A stretch of DNA of 64,000 nt from NCBI RefSeq assembly GCF_002454115.1, contig NZ_DKIH01000011.1, positions 261,426-325,425 of the forward strand. Direction: 5' to 3'. The position numbers and the translations under genes were made by a program. This document shows positions 18,570-26,917 of the stretch, in pieces. Numbering within the stretch: position 1 is the stretch's first letter; each line of letters starts with the position of its first letter. This stretch comes from Sphingopyxis sp. UBA6723 (GTDB lineage Bacteria; Pseudomonadota; Alphaproteobacteria; Sphingomonadales; Sphingomonadaceae). The notes beneath the pieces are model-generated. The model ran no database searches. It had not been told where the DNA came from and saw only the letters and a program-made list of their open reading frames with translations.

Positions 18570-19460
18570 TCAAACGCGCTCTCTCAGCACTTCGACCAAC
18601 GTCGTGCCGAGTTCGGACGGGCTGGCCGACATGGTGATGCCCGCGGCCTCCATTGCCGCGATCTTGCTTTCGGCGTCGCCCTTGCCGCCCGACACGATCG
18701 CGCCGGCGTGGCCCATACGGCGGCCCGGAGGAGCGGTGCGGCCCGCGATGAAGCCCGCCATCGGCTTTTTGCGGCCGCGCTTCGCTTCGTCGATCAGGAA
18801 CTGCGCCGCCTGCTCTTCGGCGTCGCCGCCGATTTCGCCGATCATGATGATCGACTTGGTCGCTTCGTCGGCGAGGAAGAGTTCGAGCACGTCGATGAAA
18901 TTGGTGCCGTTGACCGGATCGCCGCCGATGCCGACCGCGGTCGTCTGGCCCAGCCCCGCATTGGTCGTCTGGAACACCGCTTCATAGGTGAGCGTGCCCG
19001 AGCGCGAGACGACGCCGACGCTGCCCTTCGAGAAAATGCTGCCGGGCATGATGCCGATCTTGCATTCGCCGGGGGTCAACACGCCAGGGCAGTTCGGGCC
19101 GATCAGACGCGACTTCGAACCTGACAGCGCGCGCTTCACCTTGACCATGTCGAGCACCGGAATGCCTTCGGTGATGCACACGATCAGCGGAATTTCGGCA
19201 TCGATCGCCTCGAGGATCGAGTCGGCGGCGAACGGCGGCGGAACATAAATGCAGCTCGCGGTCGCACCGGTCGCGGCCTTGGCTTCTTCGACGGTGTTGA
19301 AGTTCGGCAGGCCGATGTGCGTCGTGCCGCCTTTGCCCGGCGTCACGCCGCCGACCATCTGCGTGCCATAAGCCAGCGCCTGTTCGGTGTGGAAAGTGCC
19401 GGTGGCGCCGGTCATCCCTTGCGTGATGACCTTGGTATTCTTGTCGATGAGAATGCTCAT
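18570..19460 (-). CDS. sucD: Succinyl-CoA synthetase alpha subunit
   Basis: A 296-residue protein. CoA-binding fold N-terminal (GMTGATGTFHTEQAL; VGGVTPGKGGTTH), the phosphohistidine region GFIAGRTAPPGRRMGHAGAI with the active-site histidine, and GPNCPGVLTPGE. It phosphorylates ADP or GDP while cleaving succinyl-CoA, and needs the beta subunit SucC. Unusually, no sucC lies between mdh and sucD or elsewhere in the window. Palindromic repeats flank it on both sides. Confidence 0.97.
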   Translation of the reverse strand: MSILIDKNTKVITQGMTGATGTFHTEQALAYGTQMVGGVTPGKGGTTHIGLPNFNTVEEAKAATGATASCIYVPPPFAADSILEAIDAEIPLIVCITEGIPVLDMVKVKRALSGSKSRLIGPNCPGVLTPGECKIGIMPGSIFSKGSVGVVSRSGTLTYEAVFQTTNAGLGQTTAVGIGGDPVNGTNFIDVLELFLADEATKSIIMIGEIGGDAEEQAAQFLIDEAKRGRKKPMAGFIAGRTAPPGRRMGHAGAIVSGGKGDAESKIAAMEAAGITMSASPSELGTTLVEVLRERV

Positions 19461-19480
19461 AGGATTTCGTTCCGTTGCTC

Positions 19481-19579
19481 GTGCCCCTGCGAAGGCAGGG
19501 GCCCATCTCCAAATCTATCAGCCACCCGCCGCCCGTTCTGGCGAGCGCAGGTGATGGGCCCCTGCCTTCGCAGGGGCAC
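19481..19579. repeat. Inverted pair of the GCCCCTGCGAAGGCAGGGGC palindrome
   Basis: Unit 19481-19507 is the exact reverse complement of 19553-19579 (27 bp each), with 45 bp between. The same unit family flanks the GIY-YIG gene at 18144 and 18516. The pair fills the gap between sucD and mdh. Confidence 0.88.
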
Positions 19580-19584
19580 AGACA

Positions 19585-20547
19585 TTAAGCGAGGCTAGAA
19601 TCGAGCGCCTTGCACGCGTCGAGCAGTTCCTTGACCGCGTCGACCGACACCTGCAGACCCGCCTTGTCTTCGGCATCGAGTTCGATCTCGACGATCTTTT
19701 CGACCCCGCCCGCACCGATCATTACCGGCACGCCGACGTAGAGGCCGTCAAGGCCGTACTGACCGTCGACATAGGCGGCGCAGGGCAAGATGCGCTTCTG
19801 GTCGCCCAGATAGGCTTCGGCCATCGCGATGCCGCTGGCTGCGGGCGCGTAGAACGCCGAGCCGGTGCCGAGCAGCGCGACGATTTCGCCGCCGCCGCCG
19901 CGGGTGCGCTTGACGATCGCGTCGATTTTGTCCTGGCTCGACAGGCCCATCTTGACGAGGTCGGGAACGGGGATGCCGTTGACGGTCGAGTAGCGGACGA
20001 CGGGAACCATCGTGTCGCCATGGCCGCCGAGGACGAAGGTGTTCACATCCTTCACCGACACGTCGAATTCGTCGGCGATGAAGTGGCTGAAGCGCGCGGA
20101 GTCGAGCACGCCGGCCATGCCGACGACCTTGTTATGCGGCAGGCCCGAGAATTCGCGCAGCGCCCACACCATGGCGTCGAGCGGGTTGGTGATGCAGATG
20201 ACGAAGGCGTCGGGGGCGTTGGCCTTGATGCCCTCACCCACGGCCTTCATGACCTTCAGGTTGATACCGAGCAGATCGTCGCGGCTCATGCCCGGCTTGC
20301 GAGCGACACCCGCGGTGACGATGATGACATCGGCGCCCGCGATGTCGGCATAGTCGTTCGAGCCGGTGATCTTCGCGTCAAAGCCCGCGATCGGGCCAAC
20401 CTGCGACAGGTCGAGCGCCTTGCCTTGCGGTACGCCTTCGACGACGTCGAACAGGACGACATCGCCGAGTTCCTTTTGCGCGGCGAGCAGCGCCAGCGTC
20501 CCGCCGATATTCCCGGCTCCGATCAATGCGATCTTCTTGCGTCCCAT
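19585..20547 (-). CDS. mdh: Malate dehydrogenase
   Basis: A 320-residue NAD-dependent enzyme of the LDH-like type common in alphaproteobacteria. NAD motif KIALIGAGNIGGTLALLAA at the N-terminus, substrate arginines in GVARKPGMSRDDLL, NPLDAM, and the catalytic histidine in LGGHGDTMVP. The ATG at 20547 follows AGGGAG at about 11 bases; an upstream GTG four codons earlier abuts the ribosome site and was rejected. First gene of the mdh-sucD-sucA-sucB-lpdA run. Confidence 0.97.
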   Translation of the reverse strand: MGRKKIALIGAGNIGGTLALLAAQKELGDVVLFDVVEGVPQGKALDLSQVGPIAGFDAKITGSNDYADIAGADVIIVTAGVARKPGMSRDDLLGINLKVMKAVGEGIKANAPDAFVICITNPLDAMVWALREFSGLPHNKVVGMAGVLDSARFSHFIADEFDVSVKDVNTFVLGGHGDTMVPVVRYSTVNGIPVPDLVKMGLSSQDKIDAIVKRTRGGGGEIVALLGTGSAFYAPAASGIAMAEAYLGDQKRILPCAAYVDGQYGLDGLYVGVPVMIGAGGVEKIVEIELDAEDKAGLQVSVDAVKELLDACKALDSSLA

Positions 20548-20859
20548 GGCGCGCGGCACTCCCTTCCTGGCAAGCCCGGCAATGCTTCACAGACCGGCGG
20601 CACACGGGCTAAAGTGCCATCCCGATCCCAAGACTGGGGTCGCCCCTACGCCGATTCCCTTAACGAAACAACCGCGAAAAGGTCGAAAATCCGCCTTTTT
20701 TTGCAAATAGTTCGCAATAACAAAAAGCGGTGTTGCCGCTGACCTCGCGCGGGTTTGAATGGACAATGTTGTGCTTGCATGACAGGTTTAGGACCATCGG
20801 GGGATGGCCGCATGGCCGAGTTAACCCTCCTTTATCGCTGGGGTGCTAGGCGCGAGCGG
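20548..20859. other. 312-bp divergent intergenic region, mdh / deacetylase
   Basis: This region is locally AT-rich (about 20680-20725) and must hold promoters for the mdh-suc run and the deacetylase gene. It contains a large dyad: CCGCCTTTTT (20691-20700) and AAAAAGCGG (20722-20730) flank an inner inverted repeat at 20701-20717. Possible alternative upstream starts for the deacetylase (ATG at 20812 or 20755) also fall here. No RNA gene recognised. Confidence 0.6.
20701..20717. promoter_or_regulatory. Fur-like dyad TTGCAAATAGTTCGCAA
   Basis: Two inverted half-sites (TTGCAAAT and TTGCGAAC on opposite strands, 6 of 8 positions matching) around a central A resemble alphaproteobacterial Fur-family boxes. 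It lies about 154 bp upstream of mdh and 143 bp upstream of the deacetylase start. Fur control of TCA enzymes is known in other alphaproteobacteria (Caulobacter). The call is by eye and unscored. Confidence 0.35.
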
Positions 20860-21903
20860 ATGACGCGGGCAATTATCAGTTTCGATACCGAATTATCGGC
20901 CGGACTGTACCAGCGCGGCGCCGACGCGCGCGCCAATTTCGAAAGCTCGATCCTCGGCCGCTGCCGCGACGGCGATTTCGGCATCCATTTCCAGATGGAC
21001 ATGCTCGAACGCCATGGGCTGACCGGGGTGTTCTTCATCGATCCGATGCCGGCGCTGGTCTATGGCCCCGAAGTCATCGATGCGATCGTGCGCCCCGTCG
21101 TCGAGCGCGGGCACGAGGTGCAGGTGCATATCCACACCGAATGGCTGGCCTTCGCACGTTTCAACCCGGTGGGGCGGCTGACCGGCCGCAACATCGGCGA
21201 TTTTCCCCTGCCCGCGCAAAAGAAGCTGATCGCGCTGGCGCGGGACATATTGGTGGGCGCGGGCGCGCCCAAACCGAACGCCTTTCGCGCCGGAAATTTC
21301 GGCGCCAATGATGATACGCTGCGCGCGCTGGCCGCGCTGGGCTTTCGTTTCGACAGCAGCTTTAACGGCGCGTATCTGGGCCACGGCTGTGCGATCTCGC
21401 TCGATGCGAGCAATCTGGGGATGCGCGAGCATCATGGCATCGTCGAAGTGCCGGTCAGCGGCCTGATGGACCGCGCGAGTCGCTTTCGCCCCGCGCAGCT
21501 ATGCGCAATGTCCGAAGAGGAAATGCGCGACGCGCTCGACCATTCGGCGGCCAGCGGCGCGATCCAGTTTTCGGCGTTCAGCCACAGTTTCGAATTGCTC
21601 AGCCGCGATCGCAAGGTAGCCAACCGGCTCGCCATATCGCGGATGGAGGCGCTGTGCCGCGCCGTGGCCAACGATCCGCGGGTGACCAGCGGCGGTCTTG
21701 CCACTCTGCCCGCACCGCCCCCTCGTCCCCGCCGCATTCAGGTTCCCGCCCCGCGCCCGCTGCGCACGTTGCGCCGCGTCATTCAGCAGGGGCTGGGCCA
21801 TCTCGCGCATGAAGTGCGCTATGTCCGCGACGTCATTGCCGTGACGATCAATTCATCACGCTGGGGAAAAATTGTCAGCGGCGTCCTGTTGGCCATGGCC
21901 TAG
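20860..21903 (+). CDS. Polysaccharide deacetylase family protein (NodB-like fold)
   Basis: About 347 residues. IISFDTELS near the N-terminus supplies the motif-1 aspartate, and GHEVQVHIHTEWL supplies the paired metal-binding histidines; FRAGNFGANDDTLRAL is the typical motif 3. It would remove acyl groups from a polysaccharide or related sugar. The start is uncertain (ATGs at 20812 and 20755 are also open); 20860 puts the FDTE motif at the usual place. The 3' end overlaps the convergent zapE gene by 48 bp, so the last 16 codons are shared with antisense coding sequence. Confidence 0.82.
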   Translation: MTRAIISFDTELSAGLYQRGADARANFESSILGRCRDGDFGIHFQMDMLERHGLTGVFFIDPMPALVYGPEVIDAIVRPVVERGHEVQVHIHTEWLAFARFNPVGRLTGRNIGDFPLPAQKKLIALARDILVGAGAPKPNAFRAGNFGANDDTLRALAALGFRFDSSFNGAYLGHGCAISLDASNLGMREHHGIVEVPVSGLMDRASRFRPAQLCAMSEEEMRDALDHSAASGAIQFSAFSHSFELLSRDRKVANRLAISRMEALCRAVANDPRVTSGGLATLPAPPPRPRRIQVPAPRPLRTLRRVIQQGLGHLAHEVRYVRDVIAVTINSSRWGKIVSGVLLAMA

Positions 21904-22992
21904 CGCGAGATAGTCGTCGGACTGCATTTCGGACAAGCGGCTGGCGGTGCGTTCGAACTCGAACGCGCCATCGCCTGCGACGTAAAGATCATCCGGCATC
22001 GCCGCGGCGCTGGCCAGCAGCTTGACCTTATATTCGTACAGCGCGTCGATCAGGGTGACAAAGCGCGCCGCCTCGTTGCGGTTTTCCGGCCCCATGCGTG
22101 GGATGCCGACGATAATCACCGTGTGGAAATGCCGCGCCACCGCCAGATAGTCGGATGCGCCGCGCGCTTCTGCGCACAGCCGCTTGAACGAAAAAACCGC
22201 GACGCCTTTCAACGCTTTCGGCACGTGCAGCGCCCGCCCCCCGCCCAGGTCGAGATCGAGCGTCGGGACATGAGCGCGATCCTCGGGCGGATAATCGGTC
22301 AGGCGGAAAAAGGCCGCCGACAGCGCCGCACTCGCCGCCTCGTCGGCGGGCACGAACCAGCGCGCGCCATCGCCCAGCCGGTCGCGGCGATAATCGGTCG
22401 GGCCGTTCAAGCCCATCACGTCAAGCTTCGCTTCGACCAGCGCGATGAAGGGCAGGAAATGCTCACGGTTGAGCCCGTCCTTGTACAGGTCGCTCGGCGG
22501 ACGGTTCGAGGTCGCGACCACCGTCACCCCGCGATCGATCAGCGCGGTGAACAGCCGCGAAAGGATCATCGCATCGGCGCTGTTGTTCACCACCATCTCG
22601 TCGAACGCGAGGCAGCGGGTGTTTTCAACGAGAGCGTCGGCGACCAGCGGGATCGGATCGCCCGCCTCGCTTTTGCGCACCTCGCGCATCCGCGCATGGA
22701 CGTCGAGCATGAAAGCGTGGAAATGGACGCGCCGTTTGCGCTGGATATGGAGCTGGTCATAGAACAGGTCCATCAGCATCGACTTGCCGCGCCCCACCGC
22801 CCCCCACAGATAGACACCGCGCGGGCTCTCGGGCTTGCGCCCGGTGAGTCGCCACAGCAAGCTGCCACGCGGCGGCACCGCCTCCAGCTCAGCCTGCAAC
22901 GCGTTCAGCCGCTCGGCGGCGGCGCGCTGTTCGGCGTCGGGGCGGAGTTCGCCGCCCGCGACGAGCGCGTCATAGGCCGCCAGCACCGACAT
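21856..22992 (-). CDS. zapE: AFG1-like ATPase ZapE
   Basis: A 378-residue AAA-type ATPase linked to cell division and membrane protein turnover. Walker A GAVGRGKS (64-71), Walker B CLAFDEMVV, sensor region VVATSNRPPSDLYKDGLNRE, then FSFKRLCAEARGASDYLAVA. Length matches the family. Its ATG overlaps the thioesterase stop by one base (TGATG). The 3' end runs 48 bp into the convergent deacetylase gene. Confidence 0.95.
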   Translation of the reverse strand: MSVLAAYDALVAGGELRPDAEQRAAAERLNALQAELEAVPPRGSLLWRLTGRKPESPRGVYLWGAVGRGKSMLMDLFYDQLHIQRKRRVHFHAFMLDVHARMREVRKSEAGDPIPLVADALVENTRCLAFDEMVVNNSADAMILSRLFTALIDRGVTVVATSNRPPSDLYKDGLNREHFLPFIALVEAKLDVMGLNGPTDYRRDRLGDGARWFVPADEAASAALSAAFFRLTDYPPEDRAHVPTLDLDLGGGRALHVPKALKGVAVFSFKRLCAEARGASDYLAVARHFHTVIIVGIPRMGPENRNEAARFVTLIDALYEYKVKLLASAAAMPDDLYVAGDGAFEFERTASRLSEMQSDDYLALGHGQQDAADNFSPA

Positions 22993-23489
22993 CAGCCGCG
23001 ATCCTTGCTCGCCTTGCGAATGGTCCCCGCAAAGCTGAGGACGATATGACTGTCGCCTTCACCCTGCACCACCAAGCCGCGCAGAAAGATCAGGCGACCC
23101 GTCTCGCGCACCAGTTCGACCACGGCGTCCAATGGCTCGCCCAGCCGACCCGCGCCGACAAATTGCGTCGACAGGTCGAGCGTCACCGAATGACCGGCGT
23201 TGAGTGATCCGAACTGATGCGACGCGGCGAACAACGCGATATCGACCAGCGCCAGCGTCACCGCGCCATGGACATTATCGCCCAAATTGCTGTGCTTGCG
23301 TTCGGGGATCATCCGCACCCGGGCGCAGGGGCGGCCATCGGGCGTCGGCGGCTCGACCCGTACCGTCAGCGGTTCGATAAAGCTGTTGAACCGCGTTGCG
23401 TCTTTGAGATCCCAGCTCAGCCATCCATCGTCCAGCGTCTCGGCGCTGAAATGGTCGGCGCGCTTTGGTTCTTCGATCCCGTCATTCAT
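22992..23489 (-). CDS. PaaI-type hot-dog thioesterase
   Basis: A 165-residue protein. HSNLGDNVHGAVTLALVDIAL is the hot-dog long helix region with an HG pair typical of PaaI/YdiI-like acyl-CoA thioesterases, followed by SVTLDLSTQFVGAGRLGEPL. It would hydrolyse an acyl-CoA or related thioester. The start overlaps the upstream gene stop by four bases (ATGA). Middle of a coupled chain sdhB / MBL hydrolase / thioesterase / zapE. Confidence 0.85.
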   Translation of the reverse strand: MNDGIEEPKRADHFSAETLDDGWLSWDLKDATRFNSFIEPLTVRVEPPTPDGRPCARVRMIPERKHSNLGDNVHGAVTLALVDIALFAASHQFGSLNAGHSVTLDLSTQFVGAGRLGEPLDAVVELVRETGRLIFLRGLVVQGEGDSHIVLSFAGTIRKASKDRG

Positions 23490-24463
23490 GCCTTACAATA
23501 TCCATCCAGTTTTCCCGAGCGTATCAGCTCGCCATAATAGTCAGCCATCGCCTTCGCGCGTTCCTTGTCGTCTTCGATCCAGCGCGCGACACCGTCAAGC
23601 CAGCTCGCCGAACAGCTTTCGAGCGTTGCAGACCCGCGCGCGCACGCGACGAAATCGCCGAACGCCGAACGCCAATCGGCGAAGCCGGCCCGGTCCATCA
23701 CTGGCCCGTGCCCCGGAACGACCTTTTCGGCGCCCGACGCGGCCACCGCACCGAGCGCGTCGATCCAGCCTTCGGGGCACGCGGTGTCGAGGAAGGGCGC
23801 CGGCAAGGTCACAAGATCGCCGACAATCGCGCGCAGCGCCGCTGCGTCAAACACCCAGAGGTCGCGTTCGGTCGCGGCACGATGCGCGACGCGGAGCGAC
23901 AGCGCGCGGCCTGCCAGCAGGACGTCCCGCGATTCGTCGACTACCACATCTGGCCGCAGTTGTTGTCCTTTTGCTATGGTCGCGAGATCGCGTTTCACCC
24001 CGGCGACCGCCGTTTCGGGGATTTGGCCTGCCTCCAGCGCCTTGCGCGAGGCCGCTGCGCTTTCCGCAAGGAAGCCGGTCAGCGCCGCGTCGATCGCCGA
24101 AGTTCCATAAACCTGAATCTGCGGCCATGTGCGCTTGAGCATCGGATTGCCGCTGACGTGGTCAAGATGCCAGTGGGTGTTGATAATCGCGACCGGGCGG
24201 TCGTCGCCCAATCCGAAGATCGCGCCGGCAATCAGGCCCACATGCCCGACATTGCGGCCACTGTCGATCAGGATCAGCCCTTCGGGGCCTCGCACGATGA
24301 CGCTGTTGCCGTCGTGCTGCTCGCCGACCGGATAGCGTCCGGGGACCAGCAAGCCGTCGCTGCCCAGTGCGACGACGGCTGGCGCTGTCACCGCCTCGGC
24401 GCGCGCGCCGTTCGCGGGCGTTAGGCTTGCCAGTGCCAGCGCGAGCAGCGCCAGCGCGCGCAT
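23486..24463 (-). CDS. Secreted MBL-fold metallo-hydrolase
   Basis: A 325-residue protein. Signal peptide about residues 1-22 (MRALALLALALASLTPANGA). The metallo-beta-lactamase signature NTHWHLDH follows the first ligand strand LILIDSGRN, and a later PGHGP supplies another zinc ligand. The C-terminal third has several cysteines (CARGSATLESC, GYCKA) that could form disulfides in the periplasm. Substrate unknown. Its ATG overlaps the sdhB stop (TGATG), so it is translationally coupled to a respiratory subunit gene. Confidence 0.85.
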   Translation of the reverse strand: MRALALLALALASLTPANGARAEAVTAPAVVALGSDGLLVPGRYPVGEQHDGNSVIVRGPEGLILIDSGRNVGHVGLIAGAIFGLGDDRPVAIINTHWHLDHVSGNPMLKRTWPQIQVYGTSAIDAALTGFLAESAAASRKALEAGQIPETAVAGVKRDLATIAKGQQLRPDVVVDESRDVLLAGRALSLRVAHRAATERDLWVFDAAALRAIVGDLVTLPAPFLDTACPEGWIDALGAVAASGAEKVVPGHGPVMDRAGFADWRSAFGDFVACARGSATLESCSASWLDGVARWIEDDKERAKAMADYYGELIRSGKLDGYCKA

Positions 24464-25245
24464 CAGACCTGCCGCTCGGCCTCGAGCTTCTTGATCTCGG
24501 CGATCGCGCGGGCAGGGTTGAGCCCCTTCGGACAGGCGTTGGCGCAATTCATGATCGTGTGACAGCGATAGAGGCGGAAGGGATCTTCCAGCTCGTCGAG
24601 CCGCTCGCCGGTCATTTCGTCGCGACTGTCGGCGAGCCAGCGATACGCCTGGAGCAGGATCGCGGGGCCGAGGAACTTGTCGCTGTTCCACCAATAGCTG
24701 GGGCAGCTGGTCGAGCAGCAGGCGCACAGGATGCACTCGTACAGCCCGTCGAGCTTTTCGCGCTCGGCGGGCGATTGCAGCCGCTCCTTGCCGCTCGGCG
24801 TCGTCGTCTTGGTCTTCAGCCACGGTTCGATCGACGCATATTGGGCATAGAAATGGGTGAAATCGGGAACCAGATCCTTGATCACATCCATCGCAGGAAG
24901 GGGCGTGATCGTGATGTCGCCCTTCAGATCCTCGATCGCGGTGGTGCAGGCGAGGCCATTCTTGCCGTTCATGTTCATCGAGCAGCTGCCGCAGATGCCC
25001 TCGCGGCACGAGCGGCGAAAGGTCAGCGAGCTGTCCTGCTCGCTCTTCATCTTGATCAGCGCGTCGAGCACCATCGGGCCGCATTTTTCGGTGTCGATCT
25101 CGAAGGTATCGAAGCGCGGATTCTGGCCGCTGTCGGGATCGTAGCGATAGACTTTGAATTTTTTGACCGCAGCCGCGCCCTCGGCCTTGTGGACCTTGCC
25201 CGTCTTTTGCGGGCGGCTGTTCTTGGGCAGGCGAAATTCGGCCAT
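24463..25245 (-). CDS. sdhB: Succinate dehydrogenase iron-sulfur subunit
   Basis: A 260-residue protein carrying electrons from SdhA flavin to quinone. N-terminal [2Fe-2S] cysteines in SCREGICGSCSMN and NGLAC; C-terminal [4Fe-4S] and [3Fe-4S] motifs CILCACCSTSCP and CHTIMNCANACPKG. The start MAEFRLPKN follows AGGAG; the longer open frame upstream is not SdhB-like. sdhC, sdhD and sdhA are not next to it, which is unusual; the gene upstream is on the other strand. Confidence 0.97.
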   Translation of the reverse strand: MAEFRLPKNSRPQKTGKVHKAEGAAAVKKFKVYRYDPDSGQNPRFDTFEIDTEKCGPMVLDALIKMKSEQDSSLTFRRSCREGICGSCSMNMNGKNGLACTTAIEDLKGDITITPLPAMDVIKDLVPDFTHFYAQYASIEPWLKTKTTTPSGKERLQSPAEREKLDGLYECILCACCSTSCPSYWWNSDKFLGPAILLQAYRWLADSRDEMTGERLDELEDPFRLYRCHTIMNCANACPKGLNPARAIAEIKKLEAERQV

Positions 25246-25372
25246 GACACGAGCTCCTTGGGCAATTGCGGGCTGACTAGACCCGATTGGCGGGGACGAC
25301 AAGGGGGTGATCGGGGGGTGAACGCGCGAAAGCCGCTGGCAGGCGCGCGGGCAAGGCGCTAGGGCGGCTGCG

Positions 25373-26917
25373 ATGAGCGAAAGCGCCGCCCACCCCGCCG
25401 TTACCAGCCGCAGCGTCGCGCGCGGGCTTGGCACCACGGTGCTCGCGCGGCTGGGCGCGGTCGTCGAAATCGTGGCGCAGCCGCTGTATGTGCTGATGTT
25501 CGGTCTCGCGGGCTACGGGCTTTACGCGGTGCTGTGGGCGGCGATCAACCTGCTCGAAAACATTTTCGACATGGGCATGACCAGCGCGATGCAGCGCACG
25601 GTGCCGCAGTCGGCAAGCGATGTCGAGGCGGCGGCGGCGCTGCGCACGGCGATGATCTTTGGCGTCGGGCCTTGCATTGTGGTTGCAGCGATCATCGCGG
25701 CGTTCGCCGCCGATCTTGGCCCGTTGCTCAACGTCGCGGCACAGGACCGCGAACTCGTCACCCCGGCGATCCGCGTTTTCGTCTGGGCACTGCCGCTCTG
25801 GGCTTTCGTCGAGATCGCCACATCGGCGCTGCGCGCACGCATGGTGTTCGGCGCCGAAATCCGGCTGCGGATCGTCTGGGAACAGGTGCTGCGGCTGGTC
25901 TTCGCGGGGCTGTTTTTTGCCGGCGGACTGGGACTCAAAGGCCTGTTCATCGCGCATCTCTGCTCGCTTGCCATCACGGCCATCCTCTGCGTGCGCCTGC
26001 TCGGCCAACATTATGACCTGGAGGCATTTTGGCGCAGTCCCCGGGGCACCGATACGGCGCGCAACACCTTCTGGGCCGGGCTGTCGATCCTGCCGTCGAA
26101 CATCATCGCGCGGCTGTTCGGTGACGCCCCGGCATTGATCCTCAACCTGTTACTGCCGGGCGCCGCGGGCGCCGCAGCGGCGGGGCTGTTCACGATCGCG
26201 CGCAAGCTGTCGAGCGTCGTACAGCTTGTCCGCATCGCTTTCGTTTATGTCATGGCGCCGCTAGCCGCCAGCGCGGAACGTGAGGACCGGGCGCAGGTCG
26301 CCGACATCTATGCGTATGCGACGCGGCTCATTTCGGCGATCGCATTGCCGCTCGCTGCAGTGCTGGCCGCGGGCAGCGCCTCGCTGCTCAGCCTGTTCGG
26401 CGCGCAGGCACAGGCGGCGCAGGCGGCGCTGATCATCCTGCTGTTCGCGCGCGCCGCCGAAGCGGTGCTGGGCATCTCTTCGCCGGTGTTGCAGGTCGTC
26501 TCCGCCTTTCGCCACCAATTGACCGCGAGCATCTTTGGCGTCGGCGTGGCGGTCGGTGCGGGCTGGCTGATCGTCGATCATATGGATGCGCTGACAGGGG
26601 TCACGCTCGCGACGTCGATCGGCTTGGTGGTGATGGCCGCGATCCCAACGCTCCAATTGGCGATGAATGAAAAATTGCATCCATTTGACCATCAGTTCCC
26701 GGTCGTGGCGATCCGCGGAATGACGCTGACCTTTGTCGCTGGCGGGGCCACGCTGCTGGTCGATCGGCTACCCGATCCGATCGCGCTGCCGCTGATCGTG
26801 ATCATCGCGCTGGCGTCGATCTGGGCCGCGATCCGCTTTGCGCTGCCCTATGCCGACCGCGCCTCGCTGGGGAAGGCAGGGCGAAAACTGCGCCTGATCG
26901 GAAGCGAGCCGACATGA
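25373..26917 (+). CDS. Polysaccharide/lipid flippase (Wzx/MOP superfamily)
   Basis: A 514-residue integral membrane protein with about 12-14 hydrophobic helices, built like Wzx-type flippases (N-terminal ARGLGTTVLARLGAVVEIVAQ, repeated charged loops, second half starting near NTFWAGLSILPSNIIARLFG). It would flip a lipid-linked sugar or polar lipid across the inner membrane. First of five coupled plus-strand genes; its stop overlaps the next start (ATGA). The substrate is probably the product of the genes that follow. Confidence 0.85.
   Translation: MSESAAHPAVTSRSVARGLGTTVLARLGAVVEIVAQPLYVLMFGLAGYGLYAVLWAAINLLENIFDMGMTSAMQRTVPQSASDVEAAAALRTAMIFGVGPCIVVAAIIAAFAADLGPLLNVAAQDRELVTPAIRVFVWALPLWAFVEIATSALRARMVFGAEIRLRIVWEQVLRLVFAGLFFAGGLGLKGLFIAHLCSLAITAILCVRLLGQHYDLEAFWRSPRGTDTARNTFWAGLSILPSNIIARLFGDAPALILNLLLPGAAGAAAAGLFTIARKLSSVVQLVRIAFVYVMAPLAASAEREDRAQVADIYAYATRLISAIALPLAAVLAAGSASLLSLFGAQAQAAQAALIILLFARAAEAVLGISSPVLQVVSAFRHQLTASIFGVGVAVGAGWLIVDHMDALTGVTLATSIGLVVMAAIPTLQLAMNEKLHPFDHQFPVVAIRGMTLTFVAGGATLLVDRLPDPIALPLIVIIALASIWAAIRFALPYADRASLGKAGRKLRLIGSEPT

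Noticed and set aside
18144..19579. CRISPR-like repeat series
   Set aside because: Four units only, in alternating inverted orientation, spaced by genes and not by short unique spacers; no cas genes.
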